Positions 16,202 through 26,082 are shown, counted from the first letter of the stretch. The stretch is DNA of 64,000 nt from Marinobacter sp. Arc7-DN-1 (GCF_003441595.1 NZ_CP031848.1:2542001-2606000), one strand, 5' to 3'. Notes: a model not told the origin generated them from the letters alone. Numbers and translations are program-made.

Positions 16202-19200
16202 TCAGCCCGGGGCCTCCGAAGCCGTCAGGGCGCGGTCTATCATTTCACCGAGACCTTCCAGTTCGCTGCGAACCCGATCCCAGTCCGGGTCAGTGGCTTT
16301 CAGAAGGTCTTCAAGCCTGCCCGCCTGGCGGGTCATCAGAGGATAGCCCATTGCCCCTGCTGTTCCCTTAATCTGATGGGCTTCCGTTCTTAAGACTTCC
16401 CGATCGCCATGGGCCAGCGCCTCTTCCATCCTATGCCGGCGATCCGCCAGACTGTCAAGAAACCGGGCTGCCAGGCCGGCAACCTCGGCCTCCTCACCGG
16501 CCTCCGTAACGGAGGCCGGGCTGGCAACCAGCAGTCGTTCCAGCAACGATCGGAGATGCGACTGATCAATAGGCTTGTTCAAAACCCCATCACAACCGGC
16601 ATCAAGCAGAGCATCCGTTTCCTGCTGATCGCCGGCGGTAAAGGCAATCACCGGCCGCCGGAACCCCGCCTGGCGGAGCAGCGCGGTGGCGGCAACGCCA
16701 TCCATGCCAGGCATATGGCGATCCATCAGGACCAGATGGATCGTGTCTGAAAGCGCCGTCCGGACCGCTTCATCCCCACTGGTAACGGCCACCACGTCCA
16801 CCCCTTCACGGCGCAGCATACGCTCCACCAGCTGACGGTTTTCCTCGTTGTCTTCCGCCACCAGCACCTTGCCCTGATAACGCCGCGCGGGCCGTTGCGC
16901 ACTGTCCGGGCTGACCACAAGATACTTGGCCAGGGTTTCGAAAAACCGCTGTTTGTCAATGGGCTTGGCCAGATGCTCATTACAGCCCGCCAGCCGGTAA
17001 TCGGCAATATCCTCAGACATCACATTGGCAGTGAGGGCAATAACCGGCGTATTCACGCCGGCTTCGCGCAGCGCCGCAGTCGCATCCCGACCATTCATGA
17101 CCGGCATCTGGATATCCATAAGAATCAGATCGAAAGGTTCACGAATGGCCAGCTCCAGTGCTTCGGCGCCATTGCCCACATGCACCAGCTCTGCCCCGGT
17201 GCGAGACACCAGCAGGGACACCAGACGCCGGTTAACGTCGTTGTCTTCGGCACACAGGATTCGGCCAGAGAGTCGCGGCGCCACCACCATGGGTATGGCT
17301 CTGCGACGCTGACTCAGCTCCGAGGCATCCCGCAGGAAATGCACCTGCTCCAATGACCCGGTACGGATCGAAAGCTCAAACTCACTGCCCTCGCCATAGG
17401 TACTGTCTACCCGGATACTGCCCCCTAACATTTCCGCCAGACGTCGGGAGATGCTAAGCCCCAACCCGGTTCCACCGTATTGTCTGGAAATGGCGGCACT
17501 ACCCTGGGCGAAGGGATCAAACAGCCGGCCCAACTGCTCCGGCTTCATGCCGATACCGGTATCGACAATCCGGGCCACCAGTAGCTCCTGATCGCGATCG
17601 CATCGTACGACCAGGGAAATCGAGCCTTTTTCGGTGAATTTCAGGGCATTTCCACACAGATTTATAATGATCTGGCGCAACCGGGTCGGGTCCGTCTGGA
17701 TTTGTTCCGGTAACGGGTATTCACAGATAATGCTGAAATCGAGGCCCTTTTCCCGGGCCCGGGGCGCAAAAAAAGCCCGGATTTCATCCAGCAGTTCCGG
17801 CAGGTTGACCGAGACGATATCCACGTCCAGTTTGTTGGCATCGATTTTCGAGTGATCAAGAATATCGTTGACCAGTTCTAGCAGATGGCGCCCGCTGCGC
17901 ACCACTGTCTCGGCACTGCTTCGTTTCTCCGGCTCGCCCAGGTCCGGGTCAAGCAGGGTTTCGCCATAACCGATGATCGCTGCCAGCGGCGTGCGGATTT
18001 CATGGCTCATGTTGGCCAGGAACTGGCTTTTCGCCTCGGCCGAATTGCGGGCCAGCTCCTTCTCCAGACGCTCCTGCTCTCGTTCCCGTTCGATGCGCTG
18101 CCGGTTATGGCTCTCCGTGGCATCGATGCAGGTTCCCTCCAGGTGCGTCGGTTCGCCATCGGCGTCGTACACCGTATGCAATGAAATGGTGGCCCAGCGC
18201 TCATCGCCGTCCCGGGTCAGGTACCGGGCTTCGATACCCTTCACCGTGCCCCTGGACTCCAGCTGTTCGACCACCAGTTGGCGCAGGCGGGCATCGGCAA
18301 TGCAGGTTTCCAGCACGTCCGGGTTGTGTTTGAGCAGCTCCCGGCTGCTGCTATAGCCCAGCAACCTGGCCATCGCCGGGTTAGCCGTGACAAAGCGCCG
18401 GTCCGGGGACATCTGGAACACCCCCTCAATGGCATTGTCAAACAGCGACTGGTAGCGCTGCAGATTCGACAAGGCCCGCTGGCTCCAGCCCAGGGCTTCG
18501 CCCTGGACCTGCTTGATCCGGTCCGCCAGCGCAAACGAAAAGAGTATGATCTGGGCGGTCAGACCGAACTGGGGTGAATAGCTGGTGAAGGTGTTCAGGG
18601 GCAGCAGGCCCATTACCGTAAAGGCATAGATCCCGAAGCCAACAAGCGCCAGGGTCCAGGCAAAGAAGTAGGAACGGGCCGCCGGGTTGTAATAGCGCCA
18701 GGACAGGTAACTGACCACGATCATGATCAGGCTCAGCAGGATCGAGCCGACAACAATCCATTCCATTGCTACGTGATAGGGCAGGAACAGCGACAGTACA
18801 AACGTGGTGACCACGGCGTAGAGACAAAGCCGGATGACCTGATCAAGATCCGCTGATCGCTCCCGGGTTTCCAGCAGCGACCGGGCCATCAGCAGGCCCC
18901 AGAACCAGGTCAGAGTGATCTGGAAGTGCAGAAACTGCTTGTTGAACAGGGCAGGCCGGCTCTCCAGTAACTGGATACCGTGGACCTGTTCGGTGAAAAT
19001 AAAGACGGTCGCTGACACCAGATAGAGCACGTAATAGATGTTACTGCGCTCACGAACCGAAACGGCGACAAAAAGGTTATAGGCCAGAATCGCCAGCACC
19101 GCTCCCAGCAGGATACCCCGGACCAGTTCATCCACCGATACCTTTTCAATGTAGCTGTCGGGGTGCCACAGGCTGATGGGCAACCGGAAGGTATTGGTGT

Positions 19201-19735
19201 TGATGACCCGCAGGTAAACCCGGTTCAGGGTATCGGGCGCCAGGGACAGCCGGAAGGTCGGGTTGGGCACCGCCAGGTCCCTCTCCGCCCAGTTATCCTG
19301 GTAGCCGGCCCGTCGCTGCTCAACCAGGGTGCCGTCGCGAACCATGAACAGGGCGACTTCATCCACCAGGGGCAGGGCCAACTCCAGAATCCAGTCGGTC
19401 TGGTCCGGGTTATTGTCCGGGCGCAGATCAAGGCGTACCCAGTAGGCGGATTCCGTGTAGCCAAAGTTCAGCACGCCGCCGTCGTGACGGGTGAACGCGC
19501 CAGACTCAAGTTTGCGGACCTCATCCAGAGTCAGGGTCTGGCCCGGGTCCTCCAGGTACCAGATACAGCCCCCCAGATCCCGGATACTCTCGACCCCCGC
19601 ACTCAGGATAATCTCGCCATCACGGCAGGGCCCGGCCGCACCGGCCGACGCCGGCATCGTGATGGTGGCCAGGAACAGCAGCACCATTAACGAACGCGTC
19701 ACCGCTGGGAGCGCCAATGTAAGCCGTTGCCGCAA
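16202..19735 (-). CDS. 7TMR-DISM hybrid sensor kinase (PAS-HisKA-HATPase-REC-REC-HPt)
   Basis: 1177 residues if translation starts at TTG 19735, which has GGAG eight bases upstream and directly precedes a signal peptide; a GTG at 19819 is the longer option. Order: periplasmic DISMED2 domain (about 42-194), 7TMR-DISM membrane domain (205-412), PAS (423-542), HisKA with His578 in SHEIRTP, HATPase (GTGLGLS), receiver 1 (Asp874), receiver 2 (Asp1005), HPt (His1120 in AHQIKG). DISMED2 domains are thought to bind carbohydrates. The full phosphorelay chain is present in one protein, ending on HPt, which can pass phosphate to the receiver encoded downstream. Confidence 0.93.
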   Translation of the reverse strand: MRQRLTLALPAVTRSLMVLLFLATITMPASAGAAGPCRDGEIILSAGVESIRDLGGCIWYLEDPGQTLTLDEVRKLESGAFTRHDGGVLNFGYTESAYWVRLDLRPDNNPDQTDWILELALPLVDEVALFMVRDGTLVEQRRAGYQDNWAERDLAVPNPTFRLSLAPDTLNRVYLRVINTNTFRLPISLWHPDSYIEKVSVDELVRGILLGAVLAILAYNLFVAVSVRERSNIYYVLYLVSATVFIFTEQVHGIQLLESRPALFNKQFLHFQITLTWFWGLLMARSLLETRERSADLDQVIRLCLYAVVTTFVLSLFLPYHVAMEWIVVGSILLSLIMIVVSYLSWRYYNPAARSYFFAWTLALVGFGIYAFTVMGLLPLNTFTSYSPQFGLTAQIILFSFALADRIKQVQGEALGWSQRALSNLQRYQSLFDNAIEGVFQMSPDRRFVTANPAMARLLGYSSSRELLKHNPDVLETCIADARLRQLVVEQLESRGTVKGIEARYLTRDGDERWATISLHTVYDADGEPTHLEGTCIDATESHNRQRIEREREQERLEKELARNSAEAKSQFLANMSHEIRTPLAAIIGYGETLLDPDLGEPEKRSSAETVVRSGRHLLELVNDILDHSKIDANKLDVDIVSVNLPELLDEIRAFFAPRAREKGLDFSIICEYPLPEQIQTDPTRLRQIIINLCGNALKFTEKGSISLVVRCDRDQELLVARIVDTGIGMKPEQLGRLFDPFAQGSAAISRQYGGTGLGLSISRRLAEMLGGSIRVDSTYGEGSEFELSIRTGSLEQVHFLRDASELSQRRRAIPMVVAPRLSGRILCAEDNDVNRRLVSLLVSRTGAELVHVGNGAEALELAIREPFDLILMDIQMPVMNGRDATAALREAGVNTPVIALTANVMSEDIADYRLAGCNEHLAKPIDKQRFFETLAKYLVVSPDSAQRPARRYQGKVLVAEDNEENRQLVERMLRREGVDVVAVTSGDEAVRTALSDTIHLVLMDRHMPGMDGVAATALLRQAGFRRPVIAFTAGDQQETDALLDAGCDGVLNKPIDQSHLRSLLERLLVASPASVTEAGEEAEVAGLAARFLDSLADRRHRMEEALAHGDREVLRTEAHQIKGTAGAMGYPLMTRQAGRLEDLLKATDPDWDRVRSELEGLGEMIDRALTASEAPG

Positions 19736-19862
19736 AATGTGATCTCCGCGAGGGTAGATACCGGTTTTATGTTTTATTGTCAGTAGCCGCACAGGGGCAT
19801 TCGCCCCGCGGTCATTCACTTTAGCCGTTTACACCGTTTTTCGCATCCCGGGGCCTCCTGAA

Positions 19863-20861
19863 ATGAGACATTCTTACCTGTTCGCCGCAACTTCCATTGT
19901 GACCCTGGTTCTGGCAGGGTGCGACCCGGACACCTCCGGTGGTGGCTATCTGAACCCTGCAACCGACGTAGACCTGCCGTTGGAAACCTTCCGGCTGAGA
20001 GACACTGAAGGGCTGGACTCGGTTCTGCAATACACAATCTTCCAGGACCTCTACCGGGGCATGGAGCCGGCAACCGGGGGCAACGATAACGGAAGCGCCA
20101 TGGCGATTCGAAATCATCTGGATAACTTCCTGGGTACAGAGCCGGATTCCGGAGGGTCCGATTACATCAGCTTGCGCAACCCTCTCGACCTCATCAATGA
20201 GGTGATTCGCTCAGGCCAGGTGGATAACTTCAATGAGGGGCGTCGCCTGATGCGGGACAGCATTGAAAGGGACGAAGCCGCAAGCTTTAACACTCCGGCC
20301 AACGACGCACTGATCCGGTTCACCGAAACTGGAAGCGAGGACAGCGCCTCACAAGCCGACAGCACCTGGATCTACGTGATGCTGGACTGGACTTACAACC
20401 CTGCGATGAAGAAAGTGTTTCGTGCCAGCCAGTTTGTTGCCAGGCAACCGGCCGAGGATGACGAGAACCCGGCAGAAGTAGCCAGCGCGGCCTGGAGCGG
20501 CCGATTCAGCTCGAATACGTTTGGCACCACCGGATTCAACCAACCGGAATTTTCCGCCACAAGTTATACCGGTCGCACCCTTGGCAATGTGGAGCTTCTT
20601 CAGGAATTCATGGAAACCCAACGCGATACCCTGACACTCACTAACGCCTCAGGAATTGTCATTAACGGGGACGAGCCGGATTGCGTGAAAGTCATAATAA
20701 ATTACGGGGAGACGCGGGCCCGGGTTTTTACCTCGAAAGACGAACCCGCCATGCTGGAAGAGGGAGACGCAAGAACGCGCAATCCGCAGCATTGCGGAAA
20801 CCAACGGAGTGGAGATGAAGCTTTTATCTACACTACGATCAACGTCGAAGATCGTCAGTGA
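19863..20861 (+). CDS. Lipoprotein of unknown function
   Basis: 332 residues with a lipobox signal peptide (VTLVLAGC, Cys at about 20). The mature protein is acidic and soluble, with a Cys pair in the C-terminal third (DCVKVII and HCGNQRS) that could form a disulfide. No motif recognised. It is transcribed away from the kinase operon and its 3' end overlaps the small convergent gene by seven bases. Confidence 0.75.
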   Translation: MRHSYLFAATSIVTLVLAGCDPDTSGGGYLNPATDVDLPLETFRLRDTEGLDSVLQYTIFQDLYRGMEPATGGNDNGSAMAIRNHLDNFLGTEPDSGGSDYISLRNPLDLINEVIRSGQVDNFNEGRRLMRDSIERDEAASFNTPANDALIRFTETGSEDSASQADSTWIYVMLDWTYNPAMKKVFRASQFVARQPAEDDENPAEVASAAWSGRFSSNTFGTTGFNQPEFSATSYTGRTLGNVELLQEFMETQRDTLTLTNASGIVINGDEPDCVKVIINYGETRARVFTSKDEPAMLEEGDARTRNPQHCGNQRSGDEAFIYTTINVEDRQ

Positions 20862-21103
20862 CCCTCTTCGCGCAGATCCCAGTTCCGCAGAAAACCCTTT
20901 TTCCGGTCGATCATCCGCTCATAGGTGGAAATCATGATCGCCGCGTGCGGGGCTTTAACTAAACGAAGCGTTTCAATCCGGCGCTCAAGGCGCTCTACTT
21001 CCGAACGCACCTGCTGATGCACATGATTGCGAACACTGTCATGATGATCCAGCCTGACCTCGCGGGAGACAGACTGGTGGCTGGGTAGTGTGGGTTTGTC
21101 CAT
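20855..21103 (-). CDS. Small charged coiled-coil protein
   Basis: 82 residues from ATG 21103 (GAGAGG upstream); a longer frame to 21160 has no better start. Sequence is rich in His, Arg and Glu with a helical core (VRSEVERLERRIETLRLV) that looks coiled-coil. No family recognised. Cytoplasmic by prediction. Confidence 0.6.
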   Translation of the reverse strand: MDKPTLPSHQSVSREVRLDHHDSVRNHVHQQVRSEVERLERRIETLRLVKAPHAAIMISTYERMIDRKKGFLRNWDLREEGH

Positions 21104-21238
21104 TCGGCCTCTCGTCCATTGAGTCGTGATAGATCCTTTTCCCATTTCGTAAGTCTGCACAACTGTCAGACAAAGCGCAATGAAAATGAATAGAGTTTCA
21201 TTTTTAGGGTGATCGGATTATCTGGTTGATACATCAAC

Positions 21239-21646
21239 CTACTGCTGGTGCATGCTTCCCTCGCTAATTCCAGCAAGAACCCCACACGCCTCAACTTCCC
21301 GGTCATCGTTGCAACTCGCTCTCAGTGAAACGAGTTGCTTCTCAAGCGCTTGCAGAGCGGTTATCTGCGACCGCACATGAGAGATGTGATCATCGAGCAA
21401 GGCGTTGACGGCAGTACAAGGCTGATGAGGGTCGTCCTGATAGCTCTGTAGTTCGTGAATCTCAGCCAATGAGAGGTCCAGGATTCTGCAGCGACGGATG
21501 AAGGCCAGCCGCTCACTATGCTTCTCGGTATAGACACGGTAACCGTTTTCCTGCCGATCAGGCGGCGGTAACAAGCCCTGCTGTTCATAGAAGCGGATCG
21601 TCTGTGTATCGACCCCTACTAACCGTGCCAACTGACCAATGCGCAT
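21239..21646 (-). CDS. CadR/PbrR-like MerR-family metal regulator
   Basis: 135 residues from ATG 21646 (GAGGAGG upstream). MerR HTH at the N-terminus (MRIGQLARLVGVDTQTIRFYEQ), a long dimerisation helix, and metal-binding cysteines Cys77, Cys112 and Cys121 in the arrangement of Cd(II)/Pb(II) sensors, with a His-containing C-terminal tail. Divergent from the CDF exporter it surely controls; the shared intergenic region carries a typical MerR operator. Confidence 0.93.
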   Translation of the reverse strand: MRIGQLARLVGVDTQTIRFYEQQGLLPPPDRQENGYRVYTEKHSERLAFIRRCRILDLSLAEIHELQSYQDDPHQPCTAVNALLDDHISHVRSQITALQALEKQLVSLRASCNDDREVEACGVLAGISEGSMHQQ

Positions 21647-21679
21647 CAGACTCCTCCTCAACGGATTCTCTCCGCTTTG

Positions 21680-21710
21680 TTGACCTTATAGTGGCTATAT
21701 GGTTTTAAAT
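21680..21710 (+). promoter_or_regulatory. MerR-type operator/promoter of the metal exporter
   Basis: -35 TTGACC (21680-21685) and a -10-like TTAAAT (21705-21710) are 19 bases apart, the overlong spacer typical of MerR-activated promoters. Inside it sits the dyad ACCTTATAG-TGG-CTATATGGT (21683-21703) with one mismatch pair. Confidence 0.85.
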
Positions 21711-21743
21711 GATAACCCAATAATGTTCAAGTGGAGTCGTATC

Positions 21744-22640
21744 ATGAGCAAAACCTGTGGAGACGCCTGTGGCTGCGATGCAACGCCCCCAGCGGATACC
21801 GATATGCGGGACTCCTCCGAAGCATCGGGGAAATGGGTCAGCGTTTATGCCGTGCCGAAGATGGACTGTCCATCAGAAGAACGAATGATTCGCCTGGCCC
21901 TGAACGGCTTTGAAGATATTCGGACGCTGTCGTTCGACCTGTCGAACCGTCGGTTGGAGGTCGTGCACGACGGCGAGGTCGAGCCCATCACCGCGAAACT
22001 GACGACCTTGAGGCTAGGAGCCTCGCTTCAGGAAACTGTTGCTGCCGATCCGGAGACAATCAAGGCCGCCGAGTCCTCGGCAGCCTCTGCTACGCAAGAG
22101 TCCGGCACCCTGCGTTGGTTGCTCGGCATCAATGCAGTCCTGTTCGTGGTGGAAATGACTGCCGGTCTGATTGCCCAGTCCACCGGCCTGATTGGCGAGT
22201 CCCTGGACAATTTTGCCGATGCGGCAGTGTACGGGCTCGCCCTTTATGCCGTTGGGCATAGCGTGAAAATGCAGGTACGTGCCGCGCATCTTGCTGGTGT
22301 ACTCCAACTGATCTTGGCTGTTGGCGTACTCGCAGAGGTGGTGAGACGCTTTTTATTCGGTAGTGAACCCGAATCGCTGATGATGATGGCTATCGCATTC
22401 GTCGCATTGATTGCCAATACCATTTGTCTGCTGCTGATATCCAAACACCGAGAGGGCGGGGCGCACATGAAGGCAAGCTGGATATTCTCGGCTAATGACG
22501 TGGTAATCAACGTGGGCGTCATCGCCGCTGGCGCCCTGGTCGCGTGGACCGGATCCAATTATCCGGATCTGATAATTGGTACCATCGCGGGGGTTGTCGT
22601 GCTTAACGGTGCCAGGCGTATTCTGGCGCTCAAGGGTTAA
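21744..22640 (+). CDS. CDF-family heavy-metal exporter with N-terminal metal-binding domain
   Basis: 298 residues from ATG 21744 (GTGGAG upstream). A Cys-rich start (KTCGDACGCD), then a heavy-metal-associated-like domain with MDCPSEE (about 36-95), then the cation diffusion facilitator core with about five or six helices; the transport-site motif reads ESLDNFADA in helix 2 and SANDVVINVG in helix 5. It should export Cd2+/Zn2+/Pb2+ against protons under the CadR-like regulator. GC appears lower than in neighbouring genes and a transposase relic follows, so acquisition by transfer is likely. Confidence 0.9.
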   Translation: MSKTCGDACGCDATPPADTDMRDSSEASGKWVSVYAVPKMDCPSEERMIRLALNGFEDIRTLSFDLSNRRLEVVHDGEVEPITAKLTTLRLGASLQETVAADPETIKAAESSAASATQESGTLRWLLGINAVLFVVEMTAGLIAQSTGLIGESLDNFADAAVYGLALYAVGHSVKMQVRAAHLAGVLQLILAVGVLAEVVRRFLFGSEPESLMMMAIAFVALIANTICLLLISKHREGGAHMKASWIFSANDVVINVGVIAAGALVAWTGSNYPDLIIGTIAGVVVLNGARRILALKG

Positions 22641-22653
22641 ATAATGTCCATTA

Positions 22654-23020
22654 TTGGCAAAAATCTCTCGCCGTATGCCCTGTTGTCCATATGAATACGT
22701 GGAGAAGGAATCTTTCAACCACCCCTACACCTTCGTGGCAGCCCAGACCGGCCTGGACGAGAAGACGGTACGGGAAATATTCAACGCCCGCGCCGAGTTC
22801 CTGGGTCGCTGGCACCGCTTCGAGACGCCCCGCATTTTGGGCATCGACGAGCTGTACCTGAACAAGCGCTACCGCTGCATTCTGACCAACATCGAGGAGA
22901 GGACCCTGCCCGATCTGCTGGCCACCCGCCGTCAAAGCCGTGCTGCCACAAGCCCGAATCGTCGTCGATAAGTTCCATCTGGTGCGCATGGCCAACGATG
23001 CCCTGGATGAGTGGAAAATC
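22654..23020 (+). pseudogene. ISL3-family transposase relic
   Basis: Two pieces of an ISL3 transposase joined by an internal deletion. The first frame gives KESFNHPYTFVAAQTGLDE and the catalytic-region IDELYLNKRYRCILTN, breaking after LLATRRQ (about 22935); the second, in another frame, gives VLPQARIVVDKFHLVRMAND (about 22940-23000) and then runs out. Start, end and inverted repeats are missing. It marks past IS activity next to the metal-resistance genes. Confidence 0.8.
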
Positions 23021-23133
23021 CGTATACCCCATTTTTATTTATGGGCTGGCAGAATCCGCATGCGGCTCAGGCAACAGAACCCCTGCTATAGTTCCCTGTA
23101 GACAAGAAATTTCCCACCCTTACAGGAGCTACC

Positions 23134-23478
23134 ATGACCCAGACATCCGTGGCGGATACCCTGCGTGAATACCTGTCACTGCTGGAACTGCTGGACGATG
23201 CCTACTGGGAAGCCAGCAGCATTCATCACAAGGACATGCTGTATGACATCATCAGCATCTTCAGCCAGGAAGTGGCCGAGATCAACAAGCTCAGCATCCA
23301 GGATCACCACTATCCCTACGAAGTGATTACGGAAGGTATCAGGCGGGTTGTCCCAAAACTGGAACGGCTGGATGAAAACCGGGAGGACGTGATCCAGCGC
23401 ACCCAGACACTGACCGATTTCCGCGACATACTGTCGTCTGTGCTGGGCATTCTGGAAGCACAGCTGCGAACCATGTGA
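23134..23478 (+). CDS. Small acidic helical protein of unknown function
   Basis: 114 residues, AGGAG seven bases before the ATG, entirely helical and acidic (LREYLSLLELLDDAYWEASS, ENREDVIQRTQTLTDF). No signal peptide or membrane segment and no motif I recognise. Ends 10 bases before the convergent hydrolase gene. Confidence 0.7.
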   Translation: MTQTSVADTLREYLSLLELLDDAYWEASSIHHKDMLYDIISIFSQEVAEINKLSIQDHHYPYEVITEGIRRVVPKLERLDENREDVIQRTQTLTDFRDILSSVLGILEAQLRTM

Positions 23479-23488
23479 GGCCTCCGCC

Positions 23489-24775
23489 TCAGGCGGCAAT
23501 CATCGGTCGCCGGTGCTCCGGGATCAGTGGGAACCGGTTGCAGACAGTGTAGACAAACTTCCCCAGTGCCGGCAGGTGATGGCCAACAATCGGAAAGCCG
23601 GTGTTGAGCAGGCTGACCGAGATATCCCGGGCAGCATCGGCCCAGCACAGCTTGTTGATCAGACCAACATGGCCAAAGGCAAACCGGCTCTGCTGTCCCC
23701 AGAGACCCACCGGATTTCCGCCCAGCATCATGCCGGCACTGAACCGCATGGGCACCATCATGGTCCGGTCGATCTGGAGCGAGCCGAACTGCTGGATGGC
23801 ACGACGAATGGTGAGCTCACTGCAGACCCGCCGGCCATTCCAGAGGCCCCCGTTCAGCATCATCTGGAAAAAACGCCCCATTTCTTCTGCTGTCCCACAC
23901 AGGTTCCCTGCCGGGATCACAGCCTCCTGAAAGCGGGGGTCGCTGGCAACCCTCTCAACTGTCCGGATGTCGCCACCCAGGGCCCGGTTTACTATCCAGG
24001 AAACCGGGAACCTGGGCGTCGGACCGGTGGCGTAATTACTGGCCAGATCATTCAGGTGCTCGGGGGCAATGCCATAGGTAAACCATTTCATGCCCATCGG
24101 CCGGCGCAGGTGCCGGTCGAGATAGTTTTCGATGGTGTCCCCGGTGACACTCTCCAACACCCGCTGTAACACAAAGCCACCGGTGATGGCATGGTAGGCA
24201 ACCTTGGCACCGTCCACTTCCACAGGCCTGGCCGCGCATAACAGGCGCCAGATCTCGTCGCGATCCCACAACACATCAATGGGCGTTTCCCTCGGAATGG
24301 CCGGAATACCGCCGCGGTGGGAGAGGATTTGATGGACCGTGATGGTCCGTTTCCCATTACTGGCAAACTCCGGGCAATAGTAGGACACCGGATCCATCAG
24401 GTTAACCAGCCCCTGTTCCGCCAGAATATGCATCAGCAGGGCAGTTACCGCCTTGGAGGCGGAAAAGTAGCAGATCGGTGTATCGGTGGTCATCGGAACC
24501 CGGACCGCATTCGGGGGGTCGTGCGGTCCGTTGCCGGTGGCGTGGCCAATGGCGCGATGCAGGATCTGTTCGCCCTGGTGGCGAACAGAAATCTGGATTC
24601 CGGGGTGCACTCCTGTCCGGTAAAGCCCCTGGACGCTGCGCCAGATCGTCTCGACAGTCTCTTCACTGACACCTGCGGCTGCCGGATTTTCACCCGCAGC
24701 GTCCCGGAAGGTGACGGTCTCGAGATCTCCGGGAATCTGGCAGGTGTGAAGCGCACGACGGGCAAATCGGTTCAT
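23489..24775 (-). CDS. Serine hydrolase of the class C beta-lactamase fold
   Basis: 428 residues. The nucleophile motif S-x-x-K is SASK (about 104-107), the second motif appears as YHA (family Y-x-N), and a C-terminal FGHVG takes the place of the KTG/HTG element. Family members include EstB-type esterases, D-aminopeptidases and carboxypeptidases. No signal peptide is evident, so a cytoplasmic esterase is more likely than a beta-lactamase. Monocistronic. Confidence 0.87.
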   Translation of the reverse strand: MNRFARRALHTCQIPGDLETVTFRDAAGENPAAAGVSEETVETIWRSVQGLYRTGVHPGIQISVRHQGEQILHRAIGHATGNGPHDPPNAVRVPMTTDTPICYFSASKAVTALLMHILAEQGLVNLMDPVSYYCPEFASNGKRTITVHQILSHRGGIPAIPRETPIDVLWDRDEIWRLLCAARPVEVDGAKVAYHAITGGFVLQRVLESVTGDTIENYLDRHLRRPMGMKWFTYGIAPEHLNDLASNYATGPTPRFPVSWIVNRALGGDIRTVERVASDPRFQEAVIPAGNLCGTAEEMGRFFQMMLNGGLWNGRRVCSELTIRRAIQQFGSLQIDRTMMVPMRFSAGMMLGGNPVGLWGQQSRFAFGHVGLINKLCWADAARDISVSLLNTGFPIVGHHLPALGKFVYTVCNRFPLIPEHRRPMIAA

Positions 24776-24891
24776 CTGGTCAAACCTTTATCAAGATGGT
24801 TGTTTTTATTCTATCTTCAATTCAGCCGACACAAATGACATTGGCCGGATGGCGTCCGGGCCAGCGTCAACGACTCCCCCCGGCAAGGGCC

Positions 24892-26082
24892 TCAGGACTC
24901 ATTATGAACCTGGTCGTGGAGGTGCGCCATGGCCACACAGTTACGGCCCCAGCCCTTCGCCAGATACATTGCCTTGTCCGCGGCGGCACACAGTGCTGCC
25001 CCGTTCTGGGCGTGTTCGGGGTAGACCGCGACACCGACGCTGATGGTCAGTGGCACGGTTTTTCCGTCGCCCAGTGGCTGTGGCGCCCCGGCTACTTTGC
25101 GGCGCAAACGCTCGGCGGTGTCACGTGCTTCGTCCAGACCCATTTCCGGCAATACAATCACAAATTCTTCGCCCCCGAACCGACCGATGGAATCGACACT
25201 GCGGACGCTGCCCAACAGCAGACGACTGATAGAACGGAGCACCGAATCACCCGCGGCATGGCCGTAGGTATCGTTAACGTCCTTGAAATGGTCAAAATCA
25301 ATCCAGAGCAAAGCCATCGGTCGCTGGTAACGCCTGGCCCGCTCCAGCTCCTCCTCCAGAACCCTCGACATTTCCCGCCGGTTGAAGAGTCCGGTCAGTG
25401 GATCCCGGATCGCCAGTTCCTCCAGCTCGGATTCCAACTCCTTGCGGTCGGAGATGTCCAGGACAATGCCCTCGAGCACGACCGTGCCGTCCTCCTCCTC
25501 AACACCCCGGCCACGCTCCCAGACCCAGATCCGGCTGCCGTCCTTACGGGTCAGGCCATATTCCAGTGAAAACGATTTGTCGTTCGCCAGTGCCGCCTTC
25601 ACTTCGCAGAAGATACGCTCACCGTCCTCGTCGTCCATCAGGCTGGCATAACTGGTTACGCGGTTTTCTATCAGTTCCTCCGGCTCGTAACCCGTCAACC
25701 GGGCACAACCCCGGGAGACAAACAGCATGGTCCATTGGGGATCGTACCGGCACCGGTAGGCCATGCCCGGGAGGTTGTCCATCAACACCTGGAGCTGGCG
25801 CTCCCGTTTACGCAGCGCCAGACGCTGGCCGTGCTGCAGGGCCAGCAGCGCCCGGTCCCTGGTGAGCTGGCGGAAAAGCACCGAAAACAGCACCAGGCCG
25901 GTCGTAAGGACAAAAAAGAAGCCTTTCCAGGTCTGAACCATAGACAGGGTCTTCGGGTCCGGAAACCAGACCTCGGCAAGGGCATCGGAAAACATAATCC
26001 AGGCGAAGCCGGCGATCAGGTACACCGTAACTGCCCAGCCGGCCCGACGCAGAGGCGTCTGATTGCTGCTCAAAGTACTCAT
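24892..26082 (-). CDS. Membrane-anchored PAS-GGDEF diguanylate cyclase
   Basis: 396 residues from ATG 26082 (CGGGGA upstream); a GTG 36 bases earlier is possible. Two N-terminal membrane helices (about 15-75), a PAS domain with PAC tail (about 100-225) and a GGDEF domain (about 230-390). The active site is intact: RFGGEEF with Asp/Asn metal and base contacts in DFDHFKDVND. It should make cyclic di-GMP in response to a PAS-sensed signal. The residues before GGEEF do not form an RxxD inhibitory site, so product inhibition may be weak. Confidence 0.93.
   Translation of the reverse strand: MSTLSSNQTPLRRAGWAVTVYLIAGFAWIMFSDALAEVWFPDPKTLSMVQTWKGFFFVLTTGLVLFSVLFRQLTRDRALLALQHGQRLALRKRERQLQVLMDNLPGMAYRCRYDPQWTMLFVSRGCARLTGYEPEELIENRVTSYASLMDDEDGERIFCEVKAALANDKSFSLEYGLTRKDGSRIWVWERGRGVEEEDGTVVLEGIVLDISDRKELESELEELAIRDPLTGLFNRREMSRVLEEELERARRYQRPMALLWIDFDHFKDVNDTYGHAAGDSVLRSISRLLLGSVRSVDSIGRFGGEEFVIVLPEMGLDEARDTAERLRRKVAGAPQPLGDGKTVPLTISVGVAVYPEHAQNGAALCAAADKAMYLAKGWGRNCVAMAHLHDQVHNES

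Noticed and set aside
22654..23020. Functional ISL3 insertion sequence
   Set aside because: The transposase has lost both ends and has a frame-breaking deletion, and no terminal inverted repeats are seen.
23489..24775. Antibiotic-resistance beta-lactamase
   Set aside because: It has the S-x-x-K fold but lacks a signal peptide and a proper Y-x-N and KTG set. An esterase-like hydrolase is the safer call.
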